From assembly GCA_023424135.1 (NCBI GenBank), contig JAFAEH010000302.1, forward strand, positions 1 to 29,534: DNA of 29,534 bases, given 5' to 3'. Shown one piece after another: positions 8,156 through 15,796 of this stretch. The DNA is from Actinomycetes bacterium (GTDB lineage Bacteria; Actinomycetota; Actinomycetes; Actinomycetales; Cellulomonadaceae). The notes beneath the pieces are model-generated. The model worked only from the letters and a program-made list of their open reading frames with translations. It searched no databases and was not told where the DNA came from. Position 1 is the first letter of the stretch. Each line of letters starts with the position of its first letter. Made by a program: the position numbers and the translations under genes.

Positions 8156-9027
8156 AGGACCGTGCCGGGCGGGACCTTGCCCCACAGCAGGTCGAGCACG
8201 TCGTCGGTCACCCGGATGCACCCGTTGGAGATCGGTCCGGTCTGCGTGAACGGCGTCGTGTGGATCGCGGTGGCGGACGTGCCGGTCGCGCGGTCGTAGA
8301 CGTCGATGGCCTCGCTCTGGCTCGACAGCAGCAGCGTGCGCGGCGTGTACGTCCCGGGCTGGTCCCACTGCGACCCGACGACGAACTGCGTCGCGGCGGG
8401 CGTCGGCGTGGCCTCCTTGCCGACGGCGAGCACCGGCACCGTGCGCGCCTCGACCCCGTCGTCGATCGTCAGGGTCAGCGCCGCGAGGTCCAGGTGCAGC
8501 CGCCAGTCCGTCCCGGACGCCACGGTGTCCTGCGCGCGGATCCACGCGGAGCGGCCGTTGACCTGCGTCACGTCCTGGCTGGGCAGCGCGCTGCGGGTCG
8601 CGAGCAGGACACGCAGCCACCCGCCGCGCCGGTCGACGACGGGCAGGACCGTCGGCACGTCGAGCGTCTGCGCGGGGACGTTCGCGACGGCGGTCCCGTA
8701 CGGCGCGTCGTACCCCGCGGTGTCCCGCACGACGCTCGCCGTCTCCCACGTGCCGAGCGCCGGGTCGGCGGAGCGTCGCTGCTCGAGCCCGTCCGTCCCG
8801 GGCAGCCCGGGGACGATCACGCGCGGCTCCGCGACGGGCAGGGCGGCGAGGTCGACGGGGGCGAGCGTCGGGGGCTCCGGCACGGCGGACCTGGTCGCGA
8901 CGACGGGGGCACGGACGACGACGGTCGTCGGGCCCGTCGCCGGCGCGGCCTGCGCGCACCCGCCCGCGAGCGCCGCGACGCACAGCGCCAACACGCCCGG
9001 GGTCATCCGACGCGGGGAGATCGACAC
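8143..9027 (-). CDS. L,D-transpeptidase (YkuD domain) lipoprotein
   Basis: This 294-aa exported protein has a lipobox LAGGC (Cys about residue 24) after a short basic N-terminus. The C-terminal YkuD domain carries the catalytic motif HTTPFTQTGPISNGCIRV, with the nucleophile Cys near residue 270 and the His at the start of the motif. The family forms 3-3 crosslinks in peptidoglycan, or is a close relative doing another cell-wall transpeptidation. The middle part (GTWETASVV, RGGWLRVLLATRSALP) looks like an SH3-like wall-binding segment. The GTG at 9027 follows GGGGA by 4 nt; an internal ATG at 9006 would shorten the signal peptide but keep the lipobox. Confidence 0.9.
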   Translation of the reverse strand: MSISPRRMTPGVLALCVAALAGGCAQAAPATGPTTVVVRAPVVATRSAVPEPPTLAPVDLAALPVAEPRVIVPGLPGTDGLEQRRSADPALGTWETASVVRDTAGYDAPYGTAVANVPAQTLDVPTVLPVVDRRGGWLRVLLATRSALPSQDVTQVNGRSAWIRAQDTVASGTDWRLHLDLAALTLTIDDGVEARTVPVLAVGKEATPTPAATQFVVGSQWDQPGTYTPRTLLLSSQSEAIDVYDRATGTSATAIHTTPFTQTGPISNGCIRVTDDVLDLLWGKVPPGTVLTVG

Positions 9028-9130
9028 GTCCCCATCATCCGGGATGTCCGGACCGGCCGCCGTCCGCCGCTCACGTCGACGGCACGACGACCACGTCGAC
9101 GCCCGGCAGCACCTGCGCACCCGCAGACAG

Positions 9131-9247
9131 TCACACCGGCCCGAGGTAGCCGATCACGGTGCGCTCCACGGCGGCGAGCTGGTTATGGCACTGCCGCCAG
9201 GCCACGTGCCTGTGCACCAGAAGTGCAGCACGCGATCGCGGGCACGC
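9131..9247 (-). pseudogene. In-frame coding remnant directly after the helicase stop codon
   Basis: Immediately downstream of the helicase TGA, and in the same reading frame, 38 sense codons follow before another TGA. The last 28 (from a GTG, VHRHVAWRQCHNQLAAVERT and onward, ending GYLGPV) have G or C in the third position in all but one codon, which is the coding signature here. The first ten do not. I do not recognise the family. It may be the tail of a lost gene, a 28-aa peptide, or a readthrough extension; a lost-gene remnant is the most likely. Confidence 0.35.
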
Positions 9248-11380
9248 TCACCCCACGGCGAGCGCATCCGTCAGCAGCGCGACCAGCGCGTCGAGCTGGA
9301 CGTCCGTCGAGGCGTCCTCGTCGACCTCCTCACCGTCCAGCGCCCGGGCCGCGAGGCCCGACTTGCTGTCGATGAGCTCGGCGATCTTCGCGTCGATCGT
9401 CTGCGCGGCGATGATCCGCCACGCGGTGACGGGCTGGTCCTGACCGATGCGGTGGATGCGGTCGATCGCCTGGGTCTGCTCGGCGTCGGTCCAGGACAGC
9501 TCGGCCAGCACGAGGTTCGAGGCGACCTGCAGGTTCAGGCCCACCCCCGCGGCCAGCAGCGAGCACACGGCGATCTGCACGTCGGGCTCGTCGGTGAACG
9601 CGGCGACGTTCTTGGCACGGGCCCGGGGCGTCTGGTCGCCGCGGATCGACGCGAAGCGGATGCCCCGCTCGGCGAACGTCTGCTCGGCGGCGTCCATGAC
9701 GTCGACGTGCTTGGCGAAGAACACGACCTTGCCGACGTTGCGCGCGAGCTGCGCGGCGTAGTCCGCCGCGAGCCCGGCCTTGGCCTGGCCGATGCGCCGG
9801 ACCACCGTGAAGACGTTCTCGCCGCGCTTCTTCGACGTGGAGTCCTTCAGCTCGGCGGCGGCGACGCGTCGGGCGAGCTCGACGTCGACGCCGTCGACGA
9901 TGCCGCCGCGTGCCTCCACCGCGGCGCGGTAGCGCTCGACGAGACGCTGCGCGAGCGCGTCCTCGGCCGCCCGGATCGACCGCCCGACCGCTCCGTCGAG
10001 CTCGACCGGCAGGTCGGCGACACGACGCGCGGGGATGTCGGCGGCCACGTCGATCTTGCGACGTCGGACGATGCCCATGTCGATCACGGCGGACCGCGCC
10101 GCGGCCGCGAACCCCGGGTCGGCGGGCGTCAGGCCCGTCTCCTCGAGCGCGGACATCAGCGTGCCGAGCGGCCGGGTGTCGTCGATCCAGCCGAGGTACT
10201 GCCAGATCGCCCGGAAGTCCTCGATGTCGTTGATCAGCGGTGTGCCGGTCAGCGCCATGAGCAGCGGCCGCAGGCTGCGCTCGCGGATCCGCGCGGACAG
10301 CCTCAGCACGTGCTGGGAGCGCTGCGAGGACTTGTTCTTGATGAAGTGGGCCTCGTCGACGACCATGCCGCGGAAGCCGAGGTCCCCGAGCCAGCCGACG
10401 TGCCGGTCGAGGATGTCGTAGTTGACGATCACGACGTCCGCGAACGCGTCGACGTCGTCCCCGTCGCCGTGCACGACGGTCGCGCGGCGCAGCGGGAGCC
10501 ACATCCCGACCTCGTGCGCCCAGTTGGTCTTGACGACGTTCGGGACGACGACGAGCAGCGGGAAGGCGTCGGCCGCCTGCGCCGCGAGCAGCGCCTGCGC
10601 GGTCTTGCCCAGGCCGGGCTCGTCGGCGAGCAGGAACGTGCGGTGCCCGCGGGCCGCGGCCGCGACGAGCTGCGCCTGGTGCGGCATCAGCTCACGCCCG
10701 TGCAGACCGGCCGCGGTGCGCACGTCCGGCAGGGACATGCACGCCGGGGCGCCCGTCGCCGCGCGCTCGAACGACTCGAACAGCGGGTCGAGCAGCTCCC
10801 AGCCGTCGAGCCGGTGGGTGCGCGGCGCGACGCGCAGCGCGGCGGCAGCCTCGTAGTCGGGGGCGAGGAACGGGTTCGCGAGGCGCCGGGAGATCACCGA
10901 CTGCGGCACGACGCGCCGGTCGTTGCCCGGCGGCGGCGGGGGCGGCGCGGCGGGCTCGGGCTCGTCGGGCGGCTCGAGACCGCCCGCGCGCATGACGGTC
11001 GCCTTGTAGTCGCGCGCCGCGTCGGAGACCTTCGCGTCCTCACCGAGCAGCTCGAGCAGCGACGTGTCGCGCGCGGCGATCCTGGCGAGCTGCGTCGCCA
11101 CGCCGTCGAGCCGCTTGAGCTGCTGGGTCCGCCGTGCGTCGTTCAGGGTGCCGTCGGCCAGGACCCGCGCGCGCTCCTCGCGCACGATCAGGGCGACGAC
11201 CTGGAACTTCGTGCGCACGCCGGCGCGGGTCGGCGTCCGCTGGACCGCGTCGTCGACCTCGCGCGCGAGCTGTGCCAGGACGGGGATGATCCCCTCCTGG
11301 TCGGGGCGTTGCGTGCGACGGCGCTGCGCACCGGCGTCCGGGCGCGCGCGACCGGTGCGTCGCTGGCCGGCTCGGGCCAC
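9248..11380 (-). CDS. SNF2/Swi2-type DEAD/H helicase-like ATPase
   Basis: This 710-aa cytoplasmic superfamily 2 protein has motif I FLLADEPGLGKTAQ, Walker B VVDEAHFIKNK (DEAH box), motif III LMALTGTPLIND and a C-terminal helicase lobe ending in the SNF2 motif VI region QAIDRIHRIGQDQPV. Such enzymes translocate on double-stranded DNA and remodel protein-DNA complexes in transcription recycling, repair or restriction. The N-terminal 200 residues are helical and carry a Pro-rich linker before the ATPase core. I chose the GTG at 11380 because GGAGGAGGAGAA stands immediately before it; the frame is open upstream to 11623, but that stretch has poor codon character. It is divergent from the xylanase gene. 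Confidence 0.92.
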   Translation of the reverse strand: MARAGQRRTGRARPDAGAQRRRTQRPDQEGIIPVLAQLAREVDDAVQRTPTRAGVRTKFQVVALIVREERARVLADGTLNDARRTQQLKRLDGVATQLARIAARDTSLLELLGEDAKVSDAARDYKATVMRAGGLEPPDEPEPAAPPPPPPGNDRRVVPQSVISRRLANPFLAPDYEAAAALRVAPRTHRLDGWELLDPLFESFERAATGAPACMSLPDVRTAAGLHGRELMPHQAQLVAAAARGHRTFLLADEPGLGKTAQALLAAQAADAFPLLVVVPNVVKTNWAHEVGMWLPLRRATVVHGDGDDVDAFADVVIVNYDILDRHVGWLGDLGFRGMVVDEAHFIKNKSSQRSQHVLRLSARIRERSLRPLLMALTGTPLINDIEDFRAIWQYLGWIDDTRPLGTLMSALEETGLTPADPGFAAAARSAVIDMGIVRRRKIDVAADIPARRVADLPVELDGAVGRSIRAAEDALAQRLVERYRAAVEARGGIVDGVDVELARRVAAAELKDSTSKKRGENVFTVVRRIGQAKAGLAADYAAQLARNVGKVVFFAKHVDVMDAAEQTFAERGIRFASIRGDQTPRARAKNVAAFTDEPDVQIAVCSLLAAGVGLNLQVASNLVLAELSWTDAEQTQAIDRIHRIGQDQPVTAWRIIAAQTIDAKIAELIDSKSGLAARALDGEEVDEDASTDVQLDALVALLTDALAVG

Positions 11381-11669
11381 TTCTCCTCCTCCGACTACCT
11401 GCCGCACCGCGAGCACGGCACAGCACGACGTGCCGCGGGCCTCGACGGACCACTCACGCCCGACGTGGTGCGCACGCGGACGACGGCACGGGCCGTCCGC
11501 TCCGGTCGGGGCGGCCACGGACGACCACGTCGGTCCGCTCCCTGCTCCCCCGGCGCGTCGACGGCGCGAGAAGGCCATCTGATCACACGAGGACCACGAT
11601 TGCCGAGCGCCGGGCCCCGTCATCGTCGCACGTCACCCTCATCCGACGCCTCACGCCCTTCCGACACTC
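11381..11669. other. Intergenic region upstream of the helicase and xylanase genes
   Basis: These 289 bases contain several open frames on both strands, but none has actinobacterial codon bias or a ribosome binding site. Apart from the helicase ribosome binding site at its left edge, I see nothing specific. The xylanase control elements begin at 11670. Confidence 0.5.
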
Positions 11670-11700
11670 TTGACAAGTCCGACACCGCCCCGGATAGGTT
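11670..11700 (+). promoter_or_regulatory. Sigma-70-type promoter of the xylanase gene
   Basis: A perfect TTGACA (11670-11675) is followed by GATAGG (11693-11698, spacer 17) or TAGGTT (11695-11700, spacer 19, fits TANNNT). It is the best promoter match in the window and lies 84 nt before the xylanase ATG, leaving room for the palindrome at 11710-11737. Confidence 0.6.
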
Positions 11701-11709
11701 CGAGGCCAT

Positions 11710-11737
11710 CCGCGATAGAGAACGTTTGCCATCGCGG
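11710..11737 (+). promoter_or_regulatory. 28-bp palindromic operator candidate in the xylanase leader
   Basis: The arms CCGCGAT and ATCGCGG are perfect complements, and the dyad continues to the centre with AACGTT exactly on the axis; 11 of 14 half-site positions match. Symmetric sites with a central CG step and AA/TT flanks are typical of LacI-family regulators, which often control glycoside hydrolase genes. Its position just downstream of the promoter would let a bound repressor block transcription. Confidence 0.55.
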
Positions 11738-11783
11738 GTCCCCGGCGCAACGACGCGCGGGAGAACGCCCCAGGAGGATCCCC

Positions 11784-14171
11784 ATGCCGGGTCTACGGCC
11801 AGACGTCAGCGCACCAGCAGGAACCACCGCCGACCCACGCAGACGCCGGGCGGGAGGTGCGACCCGGCCCGTCCTCGGCACCGTGCTCGCCGGCCTGCTC
11901 ACGCTCGCGACGCTCGGCCCGGCCCACCCCGCCGCCGCGGCGGACACGGAGCTGCCGCCCGCCGGGCAGACCTTCGAGCACTACCCGCCGCTGAAGGACG
12001 CCTACGCGGACCACTTCTCGTTCGGCATCTTCGGCGCGGGCGAGGCCGACGGGCTGATCTACAACTACGCGTCGTACACACCGGGCAACGAGATGAAGCC
12101 CGAGAGCACGCAGCGCGAGAAGGGCGTGTTCACGTTCGACGCGGCGGAGGCCGCGATCGCGCGGTACACGTCGCGCAACCCCGACCTGGCCCTGTACGGG
12201 CACACGCTGGCGTGGCACTCGCAGACCCCGACGTGGATGTGGGACGCGCCGCCCGCCCGGTACGACCAGCCGGGCACGTTCGACAGCGCCGTGGCGCTGG
12301 AGAACCTCAACACGCACGTCGAGGCCGTCCTCGAGCACTTCGGTGAGCGCCTCGTGGCGATCGACGTCGTGAACGAGGCGGTCGGCACCGCGAACCCGGA
12401 CGACTGGCGCGCGTCGCTCGCCAAGGGCGAGGGCTGGTACGAGGCGCTGGGCGCCGACTGGGTCGAGCTCGCGTTCGTCAAGGCCGCCGAGGTCGTCGAC
12501 GCCCACGGCTGGGACGTGAAGCTCACGTACAACGACTTCGGCCTCGACTCCCCCGCCAAGGCTCGCGTGGTCTACGAGATGGTCAAGGACATCAACGAGC
12601 GCCACGCGGGCGAGCGCCCCGACGGCCGCCCGCTCATCGAGGTCATCGGCATGCAGGGGCACTACAGCCTCGCCACCGACGTCGACGCCGTCGAGCAGAA
12701 CATCAAGCTGTTCGGGACCCTCGGGAACGTCGAGGTCCACGTCACCGAGATGGACATCGCGCTGCCGCCCGGTGAGCTCACGCCCGAGAACGAGAACAAC
12801 CAGGGCATGAAGTACGCCGAGCTGTTCACGATCTACCGCGACCACGCGGCGGGCCCGGCCAACACGACCGACAACGCGCACGTCGTCGCCGCCGTGAAGC
12901 TCGCGGGCGTCCGCGACGTGCTCACCGGGTGGAAGGGCGGCGAGTTCGCCATGCCCTACGACTACGACGGCAACGCCAAGCTCGCGCTGCTCGGCATCCT
13001 GTACCCCGAGCAGTTCCTCGCGACCCACGAGTACATCGACACGTCCGGGGGTCAGGAGCGCCCGCCCGTCCCCGGCGTCCACGTCTACGACACGTCGCTG
13101 GGCGACCCGTGGAGCGGTGCGAACGTCGTCCTCGGCGACGACGCGTCGGTGTGGCCCTGGTCGACGACCGACGACGGCGAGGTGGCCTTCCGGCCCGAGG
13201 CCGACGAGACGTACCGCCTGACGGTGAACTACACCGCCAAGGGGACGACCGCGATCCGCGTGCGCTGGCTCAAGGACAACACGAACGGCGGCTACACCAC
13301 CGGCGACGGTGCGGTCATCAACGACCACCAGTACTCCGCCGGCCAGGTCGCCACGCACATCCCCGCGTACTTCAACAGCGGCATGGTCAACATGGGCAGC
13401 TACGACCTGGTCACCGAGATCACGCTCGACGGTGCGCAGCCCGCCGACGGGCTGATCGGGAACATCGCGATCCGCGGCGGCGCGGGCGGCAACGCGTTCT
13501 CGATCAACAAGCTCACCGTCGAGAAGATCACCGGCACCGGTACCGGCACGGTGGTGACGTGGCCCGGCGAGATCGTCGAGCCGCCCGCCACCGCCCCGGC
13601 GGCCCCCACGGACGTGCAGGCCACCGCCGGCGTCGGGTCCGCGACCGTGGCCTGGACGGCGCCGACCGACGACGGTGGGAGCCCCGTCACGTCGTCGACC
13701 GTCACCGCGTCGCCCGGCGGTGCGACGTGCACCACCGACGGCACGACGTGCGACGTCACCGACCTGACGAACGGCAAGGCGTACACGTTCACGGTCGTCG
13801 CCACGAACGAGGCGGGCGACTCCGAGCCGTCGGCCGCGTCCGCCCCCGTCACACCGACGGGCGTCCCGGGCACGCCGCGCGCCGTCGCGCTCGCGGTCTC
13901 CGCCCAGTCCGCGTGCGTCGACGGCCGACCGCAGGTCACCGTGCACGTGCGCAACACCGAGCGGGTCCCCGTGGTGGTCACCGCGGTCACCCCGTGGCGG
14001 GCCGCCACCGCGTGGATCCTCCTGCCCGGGGCCTCCGCCCAGCGCACGTGGACCGCACCGGGCACGACCCTCGACGCGGGCGACGTCCAGGTCACGGGCG
14101 CGACCGTCATCGCCTGGCGCGCCGCGCTCATGACCTACGAGGCCGGCCACACGGGCGCGTCCTGCGGCTGA
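11784..14171 (+). CDS. Secreted GH10 endo-beta-1,4-xylanase with C-terminal accessory domains
   Basis: This 795-aa secreted enzyme hydrolyses internal beta-1,4 bonds of xylan. An Arg-rich signal peptide ends near AHPAAAA (residue 53). The GH10 barrel spans about 60-425 with GNEMKPES, HTLAWHSQTPTWMW, acid/base Glu 198 in DVVNEAV and nucleophile Glu 322 in VHVTEMDIALP. Residues 430-610 form a beta-sandwich of carbohydrate-binding type that I cannot assign to a family. A fibronectin-III domain covers about 618-705 (APTDVQATAG to SAASAPVTPTG), then a 90-residue beta-rich C-terminal domain. AGGAGG precedes the ATG by 6 nt. It is monocistronic, with its own promoter, operator candidate and terminator. 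Confidence 0.94.
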   Translation: MPGLRPDVSAPAGTTADPRRRRAGGATRPVLGTVLAGLLTLATLGPAHPAAAADTELPPAGQTFEHYPPLKDAYADHFSFGIFGAGEADGLIYNYASYTPGNEMKPESTQREKGVFTFDAAEAAIARYTSRNPDLALYGHTLAWHSQTPTWMWDAPPARYDQPGTFDSAVALENLNTHVEAVLEHFGERLVAIDVVNEAVGTANPDDWRASLAKGEGWYEALGADWVELAFVKAAEVVDAHGWDVKLTYNDFGLDSPAKARVVYEMVKDINERHAGERPDGRPLIEVIGMQGHYSLATDVDAVEQNIKLFGTLGNVEVHVTEMDIALPPGELTPENENNQGMKYAELFTIYRDHAAGPANTTDNAHVVAAVKLAGVRDVLTGWKGGEFAMPYDYDGNAKLALLGILYPEQFLATHEYIDTSGGQERPPVPGVHVYDTSLGDPWSGANVVLGDDASVWPWSTTDDGEVAFRPEADETYRLTVNYTAKGTTAIRVRWLKDNTNGGYTTGDGAVINDHQYSAGQVATHIPAYFNSGMVNMGSYDLVTEITLDGAQPADGLIGNIAIRGGAGGNAFSINKLTVEKITGTGTGTVVTWPGEIVEPPATAPAAPTDVQATAGVGSATVAWTAPTDDGGSPVTSSTVTASPGGATCTTDGTTCDVTDLTNGKAYTFTVVATNEAGDSEPSAASAPVTPTGVPGTPRAVALAVSAQSACVDGRPQVTVHVRNTERVPVVVTAVTPWRAATAWILLPGASAQRTWTAPGTTLDAGDVQVTGATVIAWRAALMTYEAGHTGASCG

Positions 14172-14193
14172 GCCGCACGGGTCTGCACGGCTC

Positions 14194-14234
14194 GCCGTCG
14201 CCGCACGGGACCTCGGTTCCGTGCGGCGACGGCG
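14194..14234 (+). terminator. GC-rich stem-loop terminator after the xylanase gene
   Basis: CGCCGTCGCCGCACG (14194-14208) pairs perfectly with CGTGCGGCGACGGCG (14220-14234) around an 11-nt loop, starting 22 nt after the stop. No T-tract follows, as is usual for actinobacterial terminators. Confidence 0.7.
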
Positions 14235-14350
14235 CCACGACCGTCGCTCCACGGACGAGGTCACCCGCCTGGTCCCTGTGCCTCCCACCCGGCGCGCTGC
14301 GACGCGCTCAAGCGCCGAGGACGCGGACGACCGGACGCGGGGCCGAGCCG

Positions 14351-14473
14351 ATGCAGGTCGTCGCCGTGCGGCTCACCGCCGCAGAGCTCGACGCCCTCGA
14401 CGCCACAGCCGCGAAGCAGCACATGACCCGATCCGAGGCGATCCGGGCCGCGCTCGCACACTTCGCCGCGTGA
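14351..14473 (+). CDS. Ribbon-helix-helix (CopG/Arc-type) antitoxin-like protein
   Basis: This 40-aa protein consists almost wholly of a ribbon-helix-helix fold: the strand MQVVAVRLTAAELDALDATA, then the helix TRSEAIRAALAHF. Proteins like this bind operators as dimers and neutralise a partner toxin. Its stop overlaps the start of the next frame (GTGA at 14470-14473), the coupling usual for toxin-antitoxin operons. There is no obvious ribosome binding site at the ATG; GCCGAG is the closest. It follows the xylanase terminator by 117 nt, so it is a separate unit. Confidence 0.7.
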   Translation: MQVVAVRLTAAELDALDATAAKQHMTRSEAIRAALAHFAA

Positions 14474-14637
14474 GGGTCCACCCCAGCGCACTCAAGCACG
14501 GCGTCGTCCCGGACGACGCGATCCAGGCCGCCACGTGGTCCCTCTGGGTCGAGCCGCTCGACGAGGACGACCCGCCATGCCGCGAGCTGCGACTTGGCTT
14601 CGACACCCGAGCACGCCGCTGCGTCAGCGCCCGATGA
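14470..14637 (+). pseudogene. C-terminally truncated toxin-like protein (partner of the RHH antitoxin)
   Basis: The 55 codons read VRVHPSALKHGVVPDDAIQA, TWSLWVEPLDEDDPPCRELR and LGFDTR. This resembles the N-terminal half of small actinobacterial toxins of the BrnT/RelE-like kind that are encoded next to RHH antitoxins and are, as I recall them, about 80-90 aa. After LGFDTR the frame continues only with ARRCVSAR and stops, so the C-terminal half is missing. Its last 14 nt overlap the convergent SUFU gene. Codon bias is normal up to the break. The family assignment is from memory of homologs, so the truncation is inferred. Confidence 0.55.
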
Positions 14638-15328
14638 CGCTCACCATGAGCGGGTCCTGCGCGCGCAGCCGGTCGACCACCGCGTCGATCCCCACAGCGG
14701 TGATGTCCGCGACGGCCCCGTCGTCGACCGCGACGAGCTGGACGAAGCACACCCGCCCGTTCGGGGTGTCGATCTCCCCCAGCTCGGGGTCGGTCACGAG
14801 GAGAACCGACGTCTGCGCGGTGTCGGGGCCACCGGTGTCCGGGTACCCCGTCACGGGTCGCCCCATGGCGATACGACGGCCCTCCATGAGCACGAAGCTC
14901 TCGCCCTGCGCCCACCTCGCGATCCGCTGGAGGACGGTGAACGGCCAGTCCGGAGCCTCAGACGCCCCGTCCTCGGCGCGGATCCGCCACGTCAGCTCGC
15001 ACCCCCAGCCGCTGTAGCCCTCGTTGTCGCCATCGCCCTCGTCGAACACGTTGCTCAGCCCGTACGTCACGTAGTGCCAGTGGCCGTCGGCGCGGTACGC
15101 GCTGCACCCCTGCAGCACCGAGCCGAACGCGCGCCCCGGGGAGTAGGCGACGTGCCGCGGCTCCTGGTCGCCGTAGATCCGCGCGCACGCCGCGCCGATC
15201 GCGTCCCAGCCGAAGGTCGTGGGCTCGTCCTCTGGACCCACGGGTTGGACGGGCGGTGGCGGCGTGCCGTCAGGTGACGCCACCGGCGACGCCTCGCTGT
15301 CGCCGCGTCGACCTCGGAACCACGCCAA
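14624..15328 (-). CDS. SUFU (suppressor of fused) domain protein
   Basis: This 234-aa soluble protein has a SUFU-type core, GWDAIGAACARIYGDQEPRH, then ADGHWHYVTYGLSNVF and ELTWRI, ending with LRAQDPLMVSVIGR. Bacterial SUFU proteins are widely regarded as immunity proteins to secreted polymorphic toxins, but no toxin gene lies nearby. I chose a TTG start at 15328 (MAWFRGRRG) because CAGGAGG is only 4 nt upstream; the frame runs on to 15571, but that part is translated tRNA and attachment-site sequence. Its upstream region is therefore island DNA: attL lies about 95 nt before the start codon. Confidence 0.75.
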   Translation of the reverse strand: MAWFRGRRGDSEASPVASPDGTPPPPVQPVGPEDEPTTFGWDAIGAACARIYGDQEPRHVAYSPGRAFGSVLQGCSAYRADGHWHYVTYGLSNVFDEGDGDNEGYSGWGCELTWRIRAEDGASEAPDWPFTVLQRIARWAQGESFVLMEGRRIAMGRPVTGYPDTGGPDTAQTSVLLVTDPELGEIDTPNGRVCFVQLVAVDDGAVADITAVGIDAVVDRLRAQDPLMVSVIGR

Positions 15329-15423
15329 AGAGCCTCCTGTCGTCGGGACGGGCGCCGACACAGATGCCGGCCCCGGGCCCCGCGTCCTCCGCGACGCGGG
15401 GCTGGCTGCGACCTGCTCGAGCA

Positions 15424-15468
15424 CTGTGCGCCTGGGCAGATTCGAACTGCCGACACCCGCTTTAGGAG
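15424..15468. repeat. attL: 45-bp copy of the tRNA-Arg 3' part
   Basis: The sequence is identical to 25269-25313. It contains the tRNA-Arg(CCT) 3' half from the anticodon loop through the T arm and acceptor 3' strand, plus 3 bp beyond. Left of the anticodon, the sequence no longer forms a tRNA, so this copy is non-functional. It marks the left end of the island. Confidence 0.9.
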
Positions 15469-15493
15469 TTCGATCTTGGACTATGAGGAGGCC

Positions 15494-15571
15494 GTTGACC
15501 TGCGGAAACACATGCATGTAGTTCGTGGGGTGCCCGCCTTCCGGGGTCCACGCTGACCACACGCTGACCAC
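15494..15571. repeat. Left-end sub-terminal motifs (candidate integrase arm sites)
   Basis: GTTGACCTGC lies at 15494-15503, and CGCTGACCAC occurs twice at 15551-15560 and 15562-15571, an 11-bp period (one helical turn). The same motifs recur near the right end in the same orientation. This looks like recombinase or accessory-protein binding sites. Confidence 0.5.
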
Positions 15572-15796
15572 GGGGCGCCGCTTGCTGTGTGGCAGGCGGT
15601 TGGCGTCGATCGCGACCCGACCATGGCCGGAGGGACATCACGGGCGGAGCGCGGCGGCCTTGCACCGTACTGGCCGCCGGTTGACGACTTTGACGTGACT
15701 AGGCGATCTTGAGCAGTCGGCGATATCTCCACGCGCTTGGCTGAGGCATGGCAGGGCGCGGCGTACGCGAGCTTGTCCGAGTCGAGCGGAGACCCC

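Noticed and set aside
8306..12346. 1346-codon plus-strand open frame opposite the L,D-transpeptidase and helicase genes
   Set aside because: It is an antisense shadow of GC-rich coding sequence: Arg/Val/Gly/Asp-rich, no domains, and the real genes on the other strand have clear catalytic motifs.
11793..14288. 831-codon minus-strand open frame opposite the xylanase gene
   Set aside because: Shadow of the xylanase; low-complexity translation with no family resemblance.
15424..15468. Second tRNA-Arg gene at the left repeat
   Set aside because: Only the 3' half is present; the sequence left of the anticodon cannot form the D arm or acceptor 5' strand.
15329..15571. N-terminal extension of the SUFU protein
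   Set aside because: The codons translate the att repeat and flanking island sequence; a TTG with AGGAGG upstream gives a sensible start.
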